Assembly: GCF_021483235.1 (NCBI RefSeq)
Contig: NZ_JAKEEC010000014.1
Coordinates: 1 to 63,429, forward strand
Direction of reading: 5' to 3'
DNA from: Arthrobacter alkaliphilus
GTDB taxonomy: Bacteria; Actinomycetota; Actinomycetes; Actinomycetales; Micrococcaceae
DNA: 63,429 nt
Shown: positions 43,620 to 53,626 of the stretch, one piece after another
Layout: each line of letters opens with the position of its first letter
How positions within the stretch are numbered: position 1 is the stretch's first letter
The notes under the pieces: generated by a model
Told to the model about the DNA's origin: nothing
The model's database searches: none
What the model saw: the letters and a program-made list of their open reading frames with translations, nothing else
Made by a program: the position numbers and the translations under genes

Positions 43620-44408
43620 TTGCCGACTCAACAGCCGCACACCAAGCCGATGCAGGGCGCCCAAGTGGTGGCCCGGGTCGCTGCCCTCCTCCGGCTCGTG
43701 GGCCGCAAACCGGAGGGCATGTCCACCGCTGGCCTGGTCCGCGAGTCCGGCCTGACGCGCCCGACCGTACACCGTTTGCTCGCCTCCCTCGCCGCCGACG
43801 GTCTGCTCGATCATGACCAGCGGACCGGCAACTGGATCTTGGGGCCCGAGATTTTCCTGCTGGGGTCCGTGGCCGCCGCGCGTTTCCCATTTGAGGACCT
43901 GGCCCGGCCCAGCCTGCGCCGGCTGGCCGAAGAGAGCGGGGAAAGTGCCTTCTACTCGATCCGCCGTGGCCACGAAACCGTGTGCGTGCTTCGCGAAGAA
44001 GGCAGCTTCCCCGTGCGTTCATTCGTGTTGCATGAGGGCGTCCGGTTCCCGCTCGGGGTGGCGTCGGCAGGCACGGCGATCATGGCCTTCCTGGCGGACG
44101 ATGAGAGGGAAACGATCCTGTCCGGATGGGAACGGCATGCGGGGGATTTCGCCGCCAACCACACCGAGACCGTGGTGCGGCGCAACCTCGAGCAGACCCG
44201 CTTGGCCGGGTACTCAGTGAATCCCGGTCTGGTCCTCGAGGGGAGTTGGGGAATGGCCGCCGCCGTCTTCGATCAACTGGGCCGGCCGATCGGCGCTCTG
44301 TCCCTCACCGGGATCGAGCCCCGGTTCCGTCCTGAACGCCAGGCGTTCCTGGGCAAGTTACTCCTGGAAGAAGCCCACCGCATGAGCTCCGCGGGGCTCC
44401 CTCAATAA
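43620..44408 (+). CDS. IclR-family transcriptional regulator
   Basis: Regulator of 262 residues: N-terminal winged helix (VVARVAALLRLVGRKPEGMSTAGLVRESGLTRPTVHRLLASL) and C-terminal effector domain (GVRFPLGVASAGTAIMAFL). TTG 43620 is used because GGAGGG lies 7 nt before it; earlier codons give no better site. It is divergent from the CoA-transferase operon and most likely controls it in response to a carboxylic acid or 3-oxo acid. Effector unknown. Confidence 0.92.
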   Translation: MPTQQPHTKPMQGAQVVARVAALLRLVGRKPEGMSTAGLVRESGLTRPTVHRLLASLAADGLLDHDQRTGNWILGPEIFLLGSVAAARFPFEDLARPSLRRLAEESGESAFYSIRRGHETVCVLREEGSFPVRSFVLHEGVRFPLGVASAGTAIMAFLADDERETILSGWERHAGDFAANHTETVVRRNLEQTRLAGYSVNPGLVLEGSWGMAAAVFDQLGRPIGALSLTGIEPRFRPERQAFLGKLLLEEAHRMSSAGLPQ

Positions 44409-44546
44409 TTTTTTTCAAACCCCACCCATCCGCCCGAGCCGCACCTCCGAATAGCTGGCATAAGTACTTAGCCCGCCAGGGTGAAGTCCTTTCACACACC
44501 GGAATCAACCGGCCCCGAATGTCAGTACGTTTGAAGGAGAAATGTC

Positions 44547-45248
44547 ATGCTTGCTACAAAGCGCACGTCTTTTGCGATCGCCGGTCTCGCCGCTTCCGCC
44601 CTGCTGGGCCTCACTGCTTGTGGCGGCTCCGGCTCCACGGCCGCAGCACCGTCATCCGCCGCTCCTAGCTCGTCCAGCGCATCCAGCTCATCCAGCTCGT
44701 CGTCCACCAAGATGGCGACCCCCTCTGCCTCTGCAAGCGCCGCGATGGACCCGACCAAGGACCTGGTTGGCCCGGGCTGCGCAAGCTACGCTTCCCAGGT
44801 TCCGAGCGGTGCAGGTTCGGTTGCGGGCATGGCTGTCGACCCCGTAGCCGTGGCCGCCTCCAACAACCCGTTGCTCAAGACCCTCACGGCTGCCGTGTCC
44901 GGCAAGCTGAACCCCAAGGTGAACCTGGTGGACACCCTAAACGGCAGCCAGTTCACCGTCTTCGCTCCGGTTGACAGCGCCTTCGCCAAGGTCCCCGCAG
45001 CTACCGTCGACACCCTCAAGACCGACGACGCGCTCCTGAGCAAGATCCTCACCTACCACGTGGTCCCCGGCCAGCTGACCCCGGACCAGATCGTGGGTAC
45101 CCACAAGACGGTTGAGGGTGACTCGGTGACCGTTACGGGAACCAAGGACGCACTGAAGGTTGACGGCGGCTCCGCCGTTATCTGCGGTGGCGTCCACACC
45201 GCCAACGCCACGGTGTACCTGGTTGACAGCGTCCTGATGCCGAAGTAA
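44547..45248 (+). CDS. Fasciclin-domain lipoprotein
   Basis: Surface lipoprotein of 233 residues. The signal ends in lipobox LTAC, then a Ser/Ala-rich linker (about 40 residues) leads to a FAS1 domain (about 95-230) with [20 protein letters not shown] and [19 protein letters not shown]1 domains act in adhesion; mycobacterial MPT70/MPT83 are the best-known relatives. The gene is a single unit with a strong terminator at 45262. Confidence 0.94.
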   Translation: MLATKRTSFAIAGLAASALLGLTACGGSGSTAAAPSSAAPSSSSASSSSSSSSTKMATPSASASAAMDPTKDLVGPGCASYASQVPSGAGSVAGMAVDPVAVAASNNPLLKTLTAAVSGKLNPKVNLVDTLNGSQFTVFAPVDSAFAKVPAATVDTLKTDDALLSKILTYHVVPGQLTPDQIVGTHKTVEGDSVTVTGTKDALKVDGGSAVICGGVHTANATVYLVDSVLMPK

Positions 45249-45261
45249 ATCGCAACGCCGA

Positions 45262-45300
45262 TCATGCCCCTTAGGATTCGTCCTAGGGGGCATGACCTTT
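45262..45300 (+). terminator. Intrinsic terminator with UUCG tetraloop
   Basis: A 15-bp stem (45262-45276 with 45281-45295; one G-T pair) is capped by TTCG, an extra-stable tetraloop, and followed by CCTTT. It ends the fasciclin gene 13 nt after its stop. Confidence 0.85.
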
Positions 45301-45322
45301 GCAGCAAACCCGAGGGGACAGA

Positions 45323-46708
45323 GTGAAGTCGTCAATCGTATGGTTCCGGGACGACCTCCGGACCAGTGACAACCCGGCGCTGCGGGCCGCGGCCGACGAC
45401 GGTGCCGCCGTCGCGCTGTATGTCCTCGACGAGGAATCGCCGGGAATCAGGCCGCTCGGCGGCGCCTCCCGCTGGTGGCTGCATCACTCCTTGCTGGCCC
45501 TTCGCGAAGAACTCGCCTCGTTGGGCGTGCCCCTTTTGCTGCGCCGCGGACGGGCGGCCGAGATCATCCGGGAGGCCGCGACGGCGATGGGTTCCGGATC
45601 GCTGTACTGGAACCGCCGTTACGGCGAGGCAGAGCGGACGCTCGACGCCGGCATCAAGGCCTGGGCCCGCGAGTCGGGGATGCACGCGGAGAGTTTCCAA
45701 GCCTCGTTGCTGCACGAGCCGTGGGACGTCACCACGAAACAAGGCGGACCATTCAAGGTCTTCGCACCCTTCTGGCGTACCGTGTCCGGGCAGGATTTCC
45801 GCGAACCTTTCGAAGCCCCGGAACCTGGCCGCGGATTCTCCGGCCAGTTGCCTGAATCCGAAGAACTGGACGCATGGGGATTGCTGCCACGGAACCCCGA
45901 TTGGTCGGCCGGATTCTCCGAAAGCTGGCAGCCGGGGTCAGCCCAGGCGCATGAGTTCCTTGATGACTTCGTGGAGCACGGGCTGGCGGACTATTCGGTG
46001 AACCGGGACCGGCCGGACTTTGCGGGTAGCAGCCGCTTGTCGCCTTTCCTGCGCTGGGGACAGCTCAGCCCGTTCGAGGTGTGGCACGCCCTGCAAGGCC
46101 GGCGCCGCGAACTGGCCGAGAGTACGGCCGTTTTTGCCTCCGAACTCGGGTGGCGTGAATTCTGCTGGCACCAATACTTCCATCATCCCGACCTTGCAAC
46201 GGCCAACTTGCGGTCCGGGTTCGACCACTATCCGTGGGCTTGGCCGGGCACCCGGGCGAGCAGCGCAGGCACCCAGGATGCCGCCGCACTCCTTCGCGCA
46301 TGGCAGGAGGGCCGCACCGGGTTCCCCATCGTGGACGCAGGCCAGCGGCAATTGTGGCACACAGGATGGATGCACAACCGGGTCCGCATGGTCTCGGCCA
46401 GCCTCCTGGTCAAGAATCTTGGCATCCACTGGCAAGTCGGCGAGCAATGGTTCTGGGACACCTTGGTGGATGCCGACCCTGCGTCCAATCCTGCCAACTG
46501 GCAGTGGGTGGCCGGTTCCGGCGCGGATGCCTCGCCGTTCTTCCGCATCTTCAACCCGGAGACCCAGGCCGCGAAATTCGATCCGGACGGCAGATACGTT
46601 GCCCAGTGGATCCCCGAGCTCGCCACTGCGGAGTATCCGGAGCCGGTGGTGGACCTTAAGGCCTCGCGCAGGGAAGCGCTGGATGCCTACGGCTCCATTC
46701 CCCGTTGA
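45323..46708 (+). CDS. phr: Deoxyribodipyrimidine photolyase
   Basis: Light-dependent repair of UV-induced pyrimidine dimers; 461 residues. The N-terminal antenna domain starts IVWFRDDLRTSDNPALRAA; the C-terminal FAD domain includes TGWMHNRVRMVSASLLVKNLGIHWQVGEQWFWDTLVDADPASNPANWQW, the family signature. GTG 45323 follows GAGGGGACAGA. Cryptochrome roles cannot be excluded, but the repair-type FAD pocket is intact. Confidence 0.94.
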   Translation: MKSSIVWFRDDLRTSDNPALRAAADDGAAVALYVLDEESPGIRPLGGASRWWLHHSLLALREELASLGVPLLLRRGRAAEIIREAATAMGSGSLYWNRRYGEAERTLDAGIKAWARESGMHAESFQASLLHEPWDVTTKQGGPFKVFAPFWRTVSGQDFREPFEAPEPGRGFSGQLPESEELDAWGLLPRNPDWSAGFSESWQPGSAQAHEFLDDFVEHGLADYSVNRDRPDFAGSSRLSPFLRWGQLSPFEVWHALQGRRRELAESTAVFASELGWREFCWHQYFHHPDLATANLRSGFDHYPWAWPGTRASSAGTQDAAALLRAWQEGRTGFPIVDAGQRQLWHTGWMHNRVRMVSASLLVKNLGIHWQVGEQWFWDTLVDADPASNPANWQWVAGSGADASPFFRIFNPETQAAKFDPDGRYVAQWIPELATAEYPEPVVDLKASRREALDAYGSIPR

Positions 46709-46843
46709 GCGGCGGGAGCCGGAGGGCTCTGGAAGTTAGTAGGAAGTCCGAGTATATTCGGGATCAAAGACGCCCCGGAGCGCAGTTGGACATGTGCCTT
46801 CGAGGCCGATGGCGGGCATTCCCCTTATGCAAAGGAGCATTCC

Positions 46844-48343
46844 ATGGTGCGCGAACTTTCCCACTACATTGACGGCCAGAGGGTCGACGGCACCTCCCCG
46901 CGCTTTGGCGATGTCTACAATCCCTGCACCGGCGAAGTTCAGGCACGCGTTCCCCTGGCCAGTGCCGACGAGGTCAGGAATGCCATTGCCAGCGCCGAAA
47001 AAGGCCAGCTCGAATGGGGCGCCATGAACCCGCAGCGCCGCGGCCGGATCCTGCTGAAATTCGTCGACCTCGTCAACGAACACATGGACGAACTGGCCAC
47101 GCTCCTTTCCTCGGAGCACGGCAAGACGTTCGCCGATTCCAAGGGCGACATCCAGCGCGGCATCGAGGTGGTGGAGTTCGCCGCCGGCGCTCCCCACCTG
47201 CTCAAGGGTGAATTCTCGGACAATGCGGGCGCCGGCATCGACGTCCACTCCATGCGCCAGCCGCTCGGCGTCGTCGCCGGCATCACGCCCTTCAACTTCC
47301 CGGCCATGATTCCGCTCTGGAAGTCCGGCCCTGCCTTGGCTGCCGGCAATGCCTTCATCCTTAAGCCTTCGGAGCGCGACCCGTCCGTGCCGCTGCGCCT
47401 GGCGGAACTTTTCACCGAGGCGGGATTGCCGGACGGCGTCTTCAACGTCGTCAACGGCGACAAGGAAGCCGTGGATACCCTCCTCGAGGATCCGCGCGTG
47501 AAGGCCATCGGCTTCGTCGGATCCACACCGATCGCCCAGTACATTTACGCAACGGCCGCGGCCCACGGGAAGCGCGCCCAGTGCTTCGGCGGCGCCAAGA
47601 ACCACATGGTGGTCATGCCCGACGCCGATCTCGATATGGCCGCGGATGCCCTCATCGGCGCCGGTTTCGGGTCTGCCGGCGAGCGTTGCATGGCGATTTC
47701 AGTGGCCGTTCCGGTTGGCCAGGAAACAGCCGATCGGCTTGTCGCCAAGTTGCAGGACCGTATCAAGGACCTGAAGGTGGGCCCCAGCCTGGCCGCGGAT
47801 TCGGACTTTGGACCTGTCGTGGCCGCCTCGGCGAAGCACCGTATCGAGGGCTACATCCAAGCGGGCGTGGACCAAGGCGCTACCCTCGTCACCGATGGGC
47901 GCGACCTGCAGGTGGACGGCTACGCGGGAGGCTTCTGGGTGGGCCCCACCCTCTTCGACAACGTCACGAAGGACATGTCCATCTACAAGGAAGAGATCTT
48001 CGGCCCGGTCTTGAGCGTCCTCCGCGCGGCCGACTACGAAGAAGCGCTGCGCCTTTGCTCCGAGCACGAGTTCGGCAACGGCGTCGCGATCTTCACCCGC
48101 GACGGCGACGCAGCCCGCGACTTTGCGAGCCGCGTCGAGGTCGGCATGGTGGGCATCAACGTTCCCATCCCGGTCCCGATTGCCTATTACACCTTCGGCG
48201 GCTGGAAGGCATCCGGCTTCGGCGACCTCAACCAGCACGGTCCGGACGCCTTCCGCTTCTACACCAAGACCAAGACGGTCACCACCCGTTGGCCCTCCGG
48301 TATTCGCCAGGGCGCCAGCTTCGTGATGCCGGCTGGCAGCTGA
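46844..48343 (+). CDS. mmsA: Methylmalonate-semialdehyde dehydrogenase (CoA-acylating)
   Basis: Oxidises methylmalonate semialdehyde to propionyl-CoA in valine and inositol breakdown; 499 residues. It has FNFPAMIPLWKSGPAL, the catalytic GSAGERCMAI (Cys in the ALDH active site) and YTFGGWKASGFGDLNQHG near the C-terminus. The ERCMA context is typical of MmsA. AAAGGAG lies 7 nt before ATG 46844. It is the first of three tightly linked mms genes, and its stop shares one base with the start of the next gene. Confidence 0.95.
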   Translation: MVRELSHYIDGQRVDGTSPRFGDVYNPCTGEVQARVPLASADEVRNAIASAEKGQLEWGAMNPQRRGRILLKFVDLVNEHMDELATLLSSEHGKTFADSKGDIQRGIEVVEFAAGAPHLLKGEFSDNAGAGIDVHSMRQPLGVVAGITPFNFPAMIPLWKSGPALAAGNAFILKPSERDPSVPLRLAELFTEAGLPDGVFNVVNGDKEAVDTLLEDPRVKAIGFVGSTPIAQYIYATAAAHGKRAQCFGGAKNHMVVMPDADLDMAADALIGAGFGSAGERCMAISVAVPVGQETADRLVAKLQDRIKDLKVGPSLAADSDFGPVVAASAKHRIEGYIQAGVDQGATLVTDGRDLQVDGYAGGFWVGPTLFDNVTKDMSIYKEEIFGPVLSVLRAADYEEALRLCSEHEFGNGVAIFTRDGDAARDFASRVEVGMVGINVPIPVPIAYYTFGGWKASGFGDLNQHGPDAFRFYTKTKTVTTRWPSGIRQGASFVMPAGS

Positions 48344-49389
48344 TGGCTGACGTTCACTTCGAGAAACGCGGCCACCTCGGCGTCATCACCCTGAACCGCC
48401 CCCAAGCGGTCAATGCCCTCACCGCGGGCATGGTGCACGCCATGCTGGAGCAACTCACCGCTTGGGCTGACGACGACGCCGTCAAGACCGTCCTGGTGCA
48501 CGGCGCCGGAGACCGCGGACTCTGCGCGGGTGGTGACATCGTGGCCATCTACGACGACATCCTGCGCCGCGGAGACCAGACCACGGACTTCTGGGCCGCG
48601 GAATACCGCTTGAACTCGTTCATTGCCCGGTATCCGAAGCCTTACGTGGCCTTCATGGACGGGTTGGTCCTGGGTGGCGGGGTCGGGATATCGGCCCACG
48701 GTTCCGTTCGGGTGGTCACAGAGAGGACCCGTACGGGCATGCCGGAAACCACCATCGGTTTTGTGCCCGACGTCGGCGGGACCCTTCTGCTGTCCCGCTC
48801 ACCGGGCGAGTCCGGCACGCACGCGGCCCTCACGGGTGCGCACTTGAGCGGAGCGGACGCCCTGTATTTGGGGCTCGCGGACCACTTCGTCCCGTCCGAA
48901 AGCCTCCCGGCGCTCGCGGAAGCGCTTGAAAGCTCGACGGCGGAGGCCGCCGTCGAGCGCTTCGTGCAGGAACCGCCGGCCTCGGTGCTGTCCGGCCAGC
49001 GGCACTGGATCGACGACGCCTATGCTTCGGATGACGCCGAGGACATCGTGGCGAGGCTCCGCGGTGCCGGCGGGGAAGCGGCCGCGGCCGCGGACACCAT
49101 CGAGGCGAAGTCGCCTACAGCCGTGAAAGTCACCCTGGCGTCGTTGCGGCGCGTCCGGGGGCTTTCCCTCGAGGCGGCTTTGGAGCAGGAATACCGTGTT
49201 GGCCTGCGCTGCCTGGCCGGCCCGGATTTCCGCGAGGGCATCCGCGCGCAAGTAGTAGACAAGGACCGCAACCCGCAGTGGAAGCCGGCTTCCCTGGCGG
49301 AGGTGTCGCCGGCCTCCGTCGAGGGCTTTTTCGCACCGCTCGGCGACCGTGAACTCAAACTTGATTCAAAGGAGTCCGACCATGTCTGA
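48343..49389 (+). CDS. 3-hydroxyisobutyryl-CoA hydrolase
   Basis: Hydrolyses 3-hydroxyisobutyryl-CoA, a step in valine degradation; 348 residues of the enoyl-CoA hydratase/isomerase fold. The CoA oxyanion segment DRGLCAGGDIVAIYDD and the HIBYL-type FMDGLVLGGGVGIS followed by PETTIGFVPDVGGTLLLSR are visible, and the length (about 350) separates it from 260-residue hydratases. The start is set at 48343 by overlap with the mmsA stop; the open frame upstream is not used. mmsB overlaps its 3' end by 8 nt. Confidence 0.92.
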   Translation: MADVHFEKRGHLGVITLNRPQAVNALTAGMVHAMLEQLTAWADDDAVKTVLVHGAGDRGLCAGGDIVAIYDDILRRGDQTTDFWAAEYRLNSFIARYPKPYVAFMDGLVLGGGVGISAHGSVRVVTERTRTGMPETTIGFVPDVGGTLLLSRSPGESGTHAALTGAHLSGADALYLGLADHFVPSESLPALAEALESSTAEAAVERFVQEPPASVLSGQRHWIDDAYASDDAEDIVARLRGAGGEAAAAADTIEAKSPTAVKVTLASLRRVRGLSLEAALEQEYRVGLRCLAGPDFREGIRAQVVDKDRNPQWKPASLAEVSPASVEGFFAPLGDRELKLDSKESDHV

Positions 49390-50302
49390 CGCAGCTTCCG
49401 GCACCATTGCCTTCCTCGGCCTTGGCCACATGGGCGGCCCGATGGCCGTGAACCTTGTCAAGGCAGGGCATCAAGTGGTGGCGTACGATCCGGTGCCCGC
49501 GGCACTCGAGACGGCCCGCGAACACGGCATTGCCACGGTGGATTCCGCTTCGGAGGCCGTGGCCGGGGCATCCGTTGTCCTGACCATGCTGCCCAGCGGC
49601 AAGCACGTCCTTGACGCCTACCGGGGAGTGGACGGAGCGCCGGGCCTGCTCGCCGTAGCTGCGCCGAACACGCTCTTCCTTGACTGCTCCACCATCAACG
49701 TTGACGAGGCCCGCGAGGCAGCTTCCCTTGCGGTGGAAGCAGGTCACCGCTCCGTGGACGCGCCCGTTTCCGGGGGCGTGGTGGGTGCGGAAGCCGGGAC
49801 GCTGACCTTCATGGTGGGAGCGCTGCCGGAGGATTTCGAGACCGTGAAGCCGATCCTGGAACACATGGGCCGCAGGATCGTGCATTGCGGCGAACACGGA
49901 GCCGGACAGGCTGCCAAGGTCTGCAACAACATGATCCTGGGCGTTTCCATGATTGCTGTCAGCGAGGCGTTCGTCCTCGGCGAGAAGCTGGGCCTGACGC
50001 ACCAGGCTTTGTTCGACGTCGCCTCCAACGCCTCGGGGCAATGCTGGGCGCTGACCACCAATTGCCCGGTTCCCGGCCCGGTTCCCACGAGCCCGGCCAA
50101 CCGCGACTACCAGCCCGGATTCGCCGGAGCACTTATGGCGAAGGACCTCCGGCTCGCGGTCAACGCGCTCGAGAGTACGGGAGTGGACGGGCAAATGGGG
50201 CACCTCGCATCGAAAATTTACGACGCTTTCGCCGCCGAAGGCGGTGCCGGACGAGACTTCTCGGGCATCATCACGGACATCCGGGACAAGTCCGCCAAGT
50301 AG
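49382..50302 (+). CDS. mmsB: 3-hydroxyisobutyrate dehydrogenase
   Basis: NAD-dependent oxidation of 3-hydroxyisobutyrate to methylmalonate semialdehyde, which MmsA then uses; 306 residues. N-terminal NAD motif GLGHMGGPMAVNLVKAGH, substrate motif DAPVSGGVVGAEAGTL and the catalytic-lysine region GAGQAAKVCNNM are clear. ATG 49382 lies inside the end of the preceding gene (8-nt overlap), so translation is coupled. Confidence 0.95.
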   Translation: MSDAASGTIAFLGLGHMGGPMAVNLVKAGHQVVAYDPVPAALETAREHGIATVDSASEAVAGASVVLTMLPSGKHVLDAYRGVDGAPGLLAVAAPNTLFLDCSTINVDEAREAASLAVEAGHRSVDAPVSGGVVGAEAGTLTFMVGALPEDFETVKPILEHMGRRIVHCGEHGAGQAAKVCNNMILGVSMIAVSEAFVLGEKLGLTHQALFDVASNASGQCWALTTNCPVPGPVPTSPANRDYQPGFAGALMAKDLRLAVNALESTGVDGQMGHLASKIYDAFAAEGGAGRDFSGIITDIRDKSAK

Positions 50303-50342
50303 CCTTGGCGGGGCAAGCACATAACAACAAAAGGGGCACGGC

Positions 50343-51122
50343 TTGGCGCAGCAGTATGAAAACATCCTGGTGGAACTCCGTGGACGGGTGGGCTTGGTGA
50401 CCCTGAACCGGCCGAAGGCGCTCAACGCGTTGAACCAGGCCACCATGAATGAGATTGTGGCCGCTGTATCAGACATGGATGCGGATCCTGCAGTGGGTGC
50501 CGTGGTGATCGCCGGCTCGGAGAAAGCCTTCGCTGCAGGCGCAGACATCAAAGAGATGGCATCCAAGGAGTACATGGAGATGTACGCTGCCGACTGGTTC
50601 CGTGCCTGGGAAAACCTCACGCGCTTGCGCATTCCCGTGGTTGCCGCGGTGTCCGGCTTTGCCCTCGGCGGGGGGTGCGAACTTGCCATGATGTGCGATG
50701 TCATTGTCGCCGGCGACAATGCAAAGTTCGGCCAACCGGAAATCAACCTGGGCGTCATTCCCGGCATGGGCGGCTCGCAGCGGTTGACCCGTGCCGTGGG
50801 CAAGGCCAAAGCGATGGACATGATCCTCACCGGGCGGTTCATGGACGCCGGGGAAGCTGAACGGGCAGGCCTCGTGTCCCGCGTGGTCCCGGCCGAGTCC
50901 GTGGTGGAGGAGGCGTTGAAGGCTGCGGAAGTGATCGCGTCCAAGTCCAAGCCGGTTGCCATGGTGGCCAAGGAAGCGGTCAACGCAGCCTTCGAAACCG
51001 GCCTCTCCCAAGGCGTGCTCTTTGAACGCCGGGTCTTTCACTCACTGTTCGCCACCGAGGACCAAAAGGAAGGCATGGCCGCGTTCACCGAGAAGCGGCA
51101 ACCGGAGTTCAGGCACCGCTAA
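50343..51122 (+). CDS. Enoyl-CoA hydratase
   Basis: Hydrates 2-enoyl-CoAs in fatty-acid or branched-chain oxidation; 259 residues. The motifs [11 protein letters not shown] and [15 protein letters not shown] (oxyanion hole and first catalytic Glu) and [15 protein letters not shown] (second Glu region) are intact. A TTG start at 50343 follows AAGGGG. It lies 40 nt after mmsB and could hydrate methacrylyl-CoA in the same valine pathway, preceding the hydrolase step. Confidence 0.93.
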   Translation: MAQQYENILVELRGRVGLVTLNRPKALNALNQATMNEIVAAVSDMDADPAVGAVVIAGSEKAFAAGADIKEMASKEYMEMYAADWFRAWENLTRLRIPVVAAVSGFALGGGCELAMMCDVIVAGDNAKFGQPEINLGVIPGMGGSQRLTRAVGKAKAMDMILTGRFMDAGEAERAGLVSRVVPAESVVEEALKAAEVIASKSKPVAMVAKEAVNAAFETGLSQGVLFERRVFHSLFATEDQKEGMAAFTEKRQPEFRHR

Positions 51123-51127
51123 TCCCA

Positions 51128-51649
51128 TTAGTCCGTGAAATCGCCCGCGGCCTTGCGGAAGTCTCCCAGCACACGGATCAGGTGCTCGACGTCCTCGTCC
51201 CCGAAACCGGACCGGCCGAAGACCTCGTTGTTGAGTGCCGTCGTGGCGCGCTTCGCGAGTGTGCGGCCCTCGGCGGTGAGTTCGATCAGCGTGGTGCGTC
51301 CGTCGGTGGGGTGCGGGGAGCGGACCACGAGCGCTGCCTTCTCCAGGCGGTCCACGGCGTTGGTCACCGACGTCGGATGCACTTGGAGCAGCGCACTGGC
51401 TTTGTTCATGGGCAACGCACCGCTGCGGGCGAAACTCAGCAGCGCCAGGAGCTCGTAGCGTGCGAAGGTCAGGCCGAACGGCTTCAGCACGCCTTCGATC
51501 CGCGCCAGCAGGATTTGCTGCGTGCGCATGATCGCGGTGATGGCCGCCATGGGCGCGGCGACTTCGCCCCAGCCGTGGCGTTCCCAGTTTCGCTGGGCAT
51601 CGGCGATGGGGTCGCGGGGGAGCGGGCTGCCCACGGTTCCTCCTGACAT
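51128..51649 (-). CDS. MarR-family transcriptional regulator
   Basis: Winged-helix regulator of 173 residues. The core EGVLKPFGLTFARYELLALL...LLQVHPTSVTNAVDRLEKAALVVRSPHPTDGRTTLIELT contains the recognition helix and the wing DGR motif. It lies 12 nt downstream of the acyl-CoA synthetase gene on the same strand and may control it or the valine genes convergent with it. Ligand unknown. Confidence 0.92.
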   Translation of the reverse strand: MSGGTVGSPLPRDPIADAQRNWERHGWGEVAAPMAAITAIMRTQQILLARIEGVLKPFGLTFARYELLALLSFARSGALPMNKASALLQVHPTSVTNAVDRLEKAALVVRSPHPTDGRTTLIELTAEGRTLAKRATTALNNEVFGRSGFGDEDVEHLIRVLGDFRKAAGDFTD

Positions 51650-51661
51650 TTGCTTGGCTGC

Positions 51662-53377
51662 CTATTCTTTCAGACTCGGAAACTCGTCCTCGGTGTACTC
51701 AACGCCCAGGCCGGCCGGGAGCGGTCCGTCTCCGTGACGGGCCACCTCTGTGCCTCGAAGTTCGACGCGCCTGATCTTGCCGGAAATGGTCTTCGGTAAC
51801 TCGCCGAATTCGAGCCGCCGGATGCGCTTGAACGGTGCCAGGTGCTGCCGGCAGTACCTGAGGATGTCTTCCGCCACGGCCGGACCGGGCTCGTATCCGG
51901 CGGCGAGGACCACGAAGGCCTTGGGCACCGAAAGCTTCACCGGATCCGGAGAAGGCACGACGGCGGCCTCCGCCACGGCGGGGTGTTCGATCAGGACGCT
52001 TTCGAGTTCGAAAGGGGACAAACGGTAGTCCGATGACTTGAAGACATCGTCCCCGCGGCCCACGTAGGTGATAACGCCCTTCGCATCCCTGCTGGCCATG
52101 TCGCCCGTGTGGTAATACCCGTCACGGAAAGCCTCGGCCGTCTTTTCCTGGTCGCCAAAGTAGGACTTCATGAGCCCTACGGGGCGGGGGTCCAAGCGCA
52201 AGCACAGCTCGCCGTCGTCGGCCTCTTCGCCGGTGGCGGGGTCTACGAGCACGACGTCGTAACCCGGAAGAGGCCGACCCATCGAGCCCGTCTTGACGGG
52301 CTGTCCAGGGGTATTGGCGACCTGGACAGTTGTCTCCGTCTGGCCGAAGCCGTCGCGGATGGTCTGGCCCCAGGCCCTCTCCACTTGCCCGATCACCTCG
52401 GCATTGAGGGGTTCGCCCGCCGAAACCACCTTCGTGGGCGGGGTTTTGAGCATGGTCAGGTCGGCCTGGATGAGCATGCGCCAAACGGTGGGCGGGGCAC
52501 AGAAACTCGTGACGCCTTCGCGTCCCATCTGCTCCATGAGTGCCTTGGCATCGAAGCGCTCGTAGTTGTAGACGAAAACGCAGGCTTCGGCGATCCATGG
52601 TGTGAATACGTTGGACCATGCGTGCTTGGCCCAGCCGGGGGACGCGACGTTGAGGTGGACGTCCCCGGGTTCCAGGCCGATCCAATACATCGTGGAGAGG
52701 TGACCCACCGGGTACGAGGTGTGGGTATGCTCCACCAGCTTGGCCCGCGACGTGGTGCCCGAGGTGAAGTAGAGCAGCATGGTTTCGTCTGCGGCGGTGG
52801 GGCCATCCGGGATGAACGTCGCCTCAGCCGAACCCGATTCGGCGTACTGGAGGGCGCCGTTGGTTTGGCCGTCGCCCACTTCGATGAGGGTGTAATCGCC
52901 CGGGACGTCGGCAAACTTCGCGATGTTGGCGCTTCCGACGGCGGCCCAACGGGCACCGCCGCGTTCCACCCGATCCGTGATGTCGCGTGGGCCCATGAGC
53001 GTGGTGGTGGGAATCAGGACCACGCCGAGCTTGATCCCGGCGAGCATGAGCTCCCACAGTTCCACCTGGTTGCCGAGCATGATGATCATGCGGTCGCCTC
53101 GGCTGACGCCTTTGCCTCGGAGCCAGTTGGCCAGCTGGGAGGACCGTGCGGAGAGCTCGGCGAAGCTGCGGCGGGTGGAGCTGCCGTCCTGCTCGACGAT
53201 GACAAGCGCGGGGTTGTTGGCGGTGGCGGGATTCGCCGCGATCTGGTCGAACCAGTCGAGGGCAAAGTTGAACTCGCTGAAGCGGGGCCACCGGAATTCG
53301 CTGTGTGCGCGGGAGTAATCGGTGCGCAGCTCAAGGAGCCGGTCGCGGGCTGCACGGAAGTCGTCGGTGACTGTCAT
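51662..53377 (-). CDS. AMP-forming acyl-CoA synthetase
   Basis: Activates a carboxylic acid to acyl-CoA with ATP; 571 residues. ANL-family motifs: YFTSGTTSRAK (P-loop), DGFGQTETT (A5), GDMASRDAKG and GRGDDVFKSSDYRLSPFELE (hinge), PKTISGKIRR (catalytic Lys). It resembles the medium-chain (ACSM) type rather than acetyl-CoA synthetase (no long N-terminus). Followed by the MarR gene. Substrate probably a medium or branched acid, in line with the neighbouring oxidation genes. Confidence 0.92.
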   Translation of the reverse strand: MTVTDDFRAARDRLLELRTDYSRAHSEFRWPRFSEFNFALDWFDQIAANPATANNPALVIVEQDGSSTRRSFAELSARSSQLANWLRGKGVSRGDRMIIMLGNQVELWELMLAGIKLGVVLIPTTTLMGPRDITDRVERGGARWAAVGSANIAKFADVPGDYTLIEVGDGQTNGALQYAESGSAEATFIPDGPTAADETMLLYFTSGTTSRAKLVEHTHTSYPVGHLSTMYWIGLEPGDVHLNVASPGWAKHAWSNVFTPWIAEACVFVYNYERFDAKALMEQMGREGVTSFCAPPTVWRMLIQADLTMLKTPPTKVVSAGEPLNAEVIGQVERAWGQTIRDGFGQTETTVQVANTPGQPVKTGSMGRPLPGYDVVLVDPATGEEADDGELCLRLDPRPVGLMKSYFGDQEKTAEAFRDGYYHTGDMASRDAKGVITYVGRGDDVFKSSDYRLSPFELESVLIEHPAVAEAAVVPSPDPVKLSVPKAFVVLAAGYEPGPAVAEDILRYCRQHLAPFKRIRRLEFGELPKTISGKIRRVELRGTEVARHGDGPLPAGLGVEYTEDEFPSLKE

Positions 53378-53626
53378 TCTCTGCCTTTCGCCCCTGCATG
53401 GAATGTGTAGGCGCGGACCGGACAGGAGCCGGCCGGGTGATCCGCCTCACTGCAATATACTAGGACATCCAAGGGTTTGGAAGGGGCCGTGCGGGCGGCG
53501 ACTGTCACGCAGTGCATACTTTTGCGAAGATGACGACGGCGGTGCCCCGGAATGGCGCGGCAGGCCGCCGTCGGGCAATGCGAAAAGTTGCCCAGCGTGA
53601 CGGCGGCGCCTCGGCTTAGGGGTGTG

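Noticed and set aside
49355..50983. 542-codon frame antisense to mmsB and the enoyl-CoA hydratase
   Set aside because: Spans two real genes and their junction; shadow frame.
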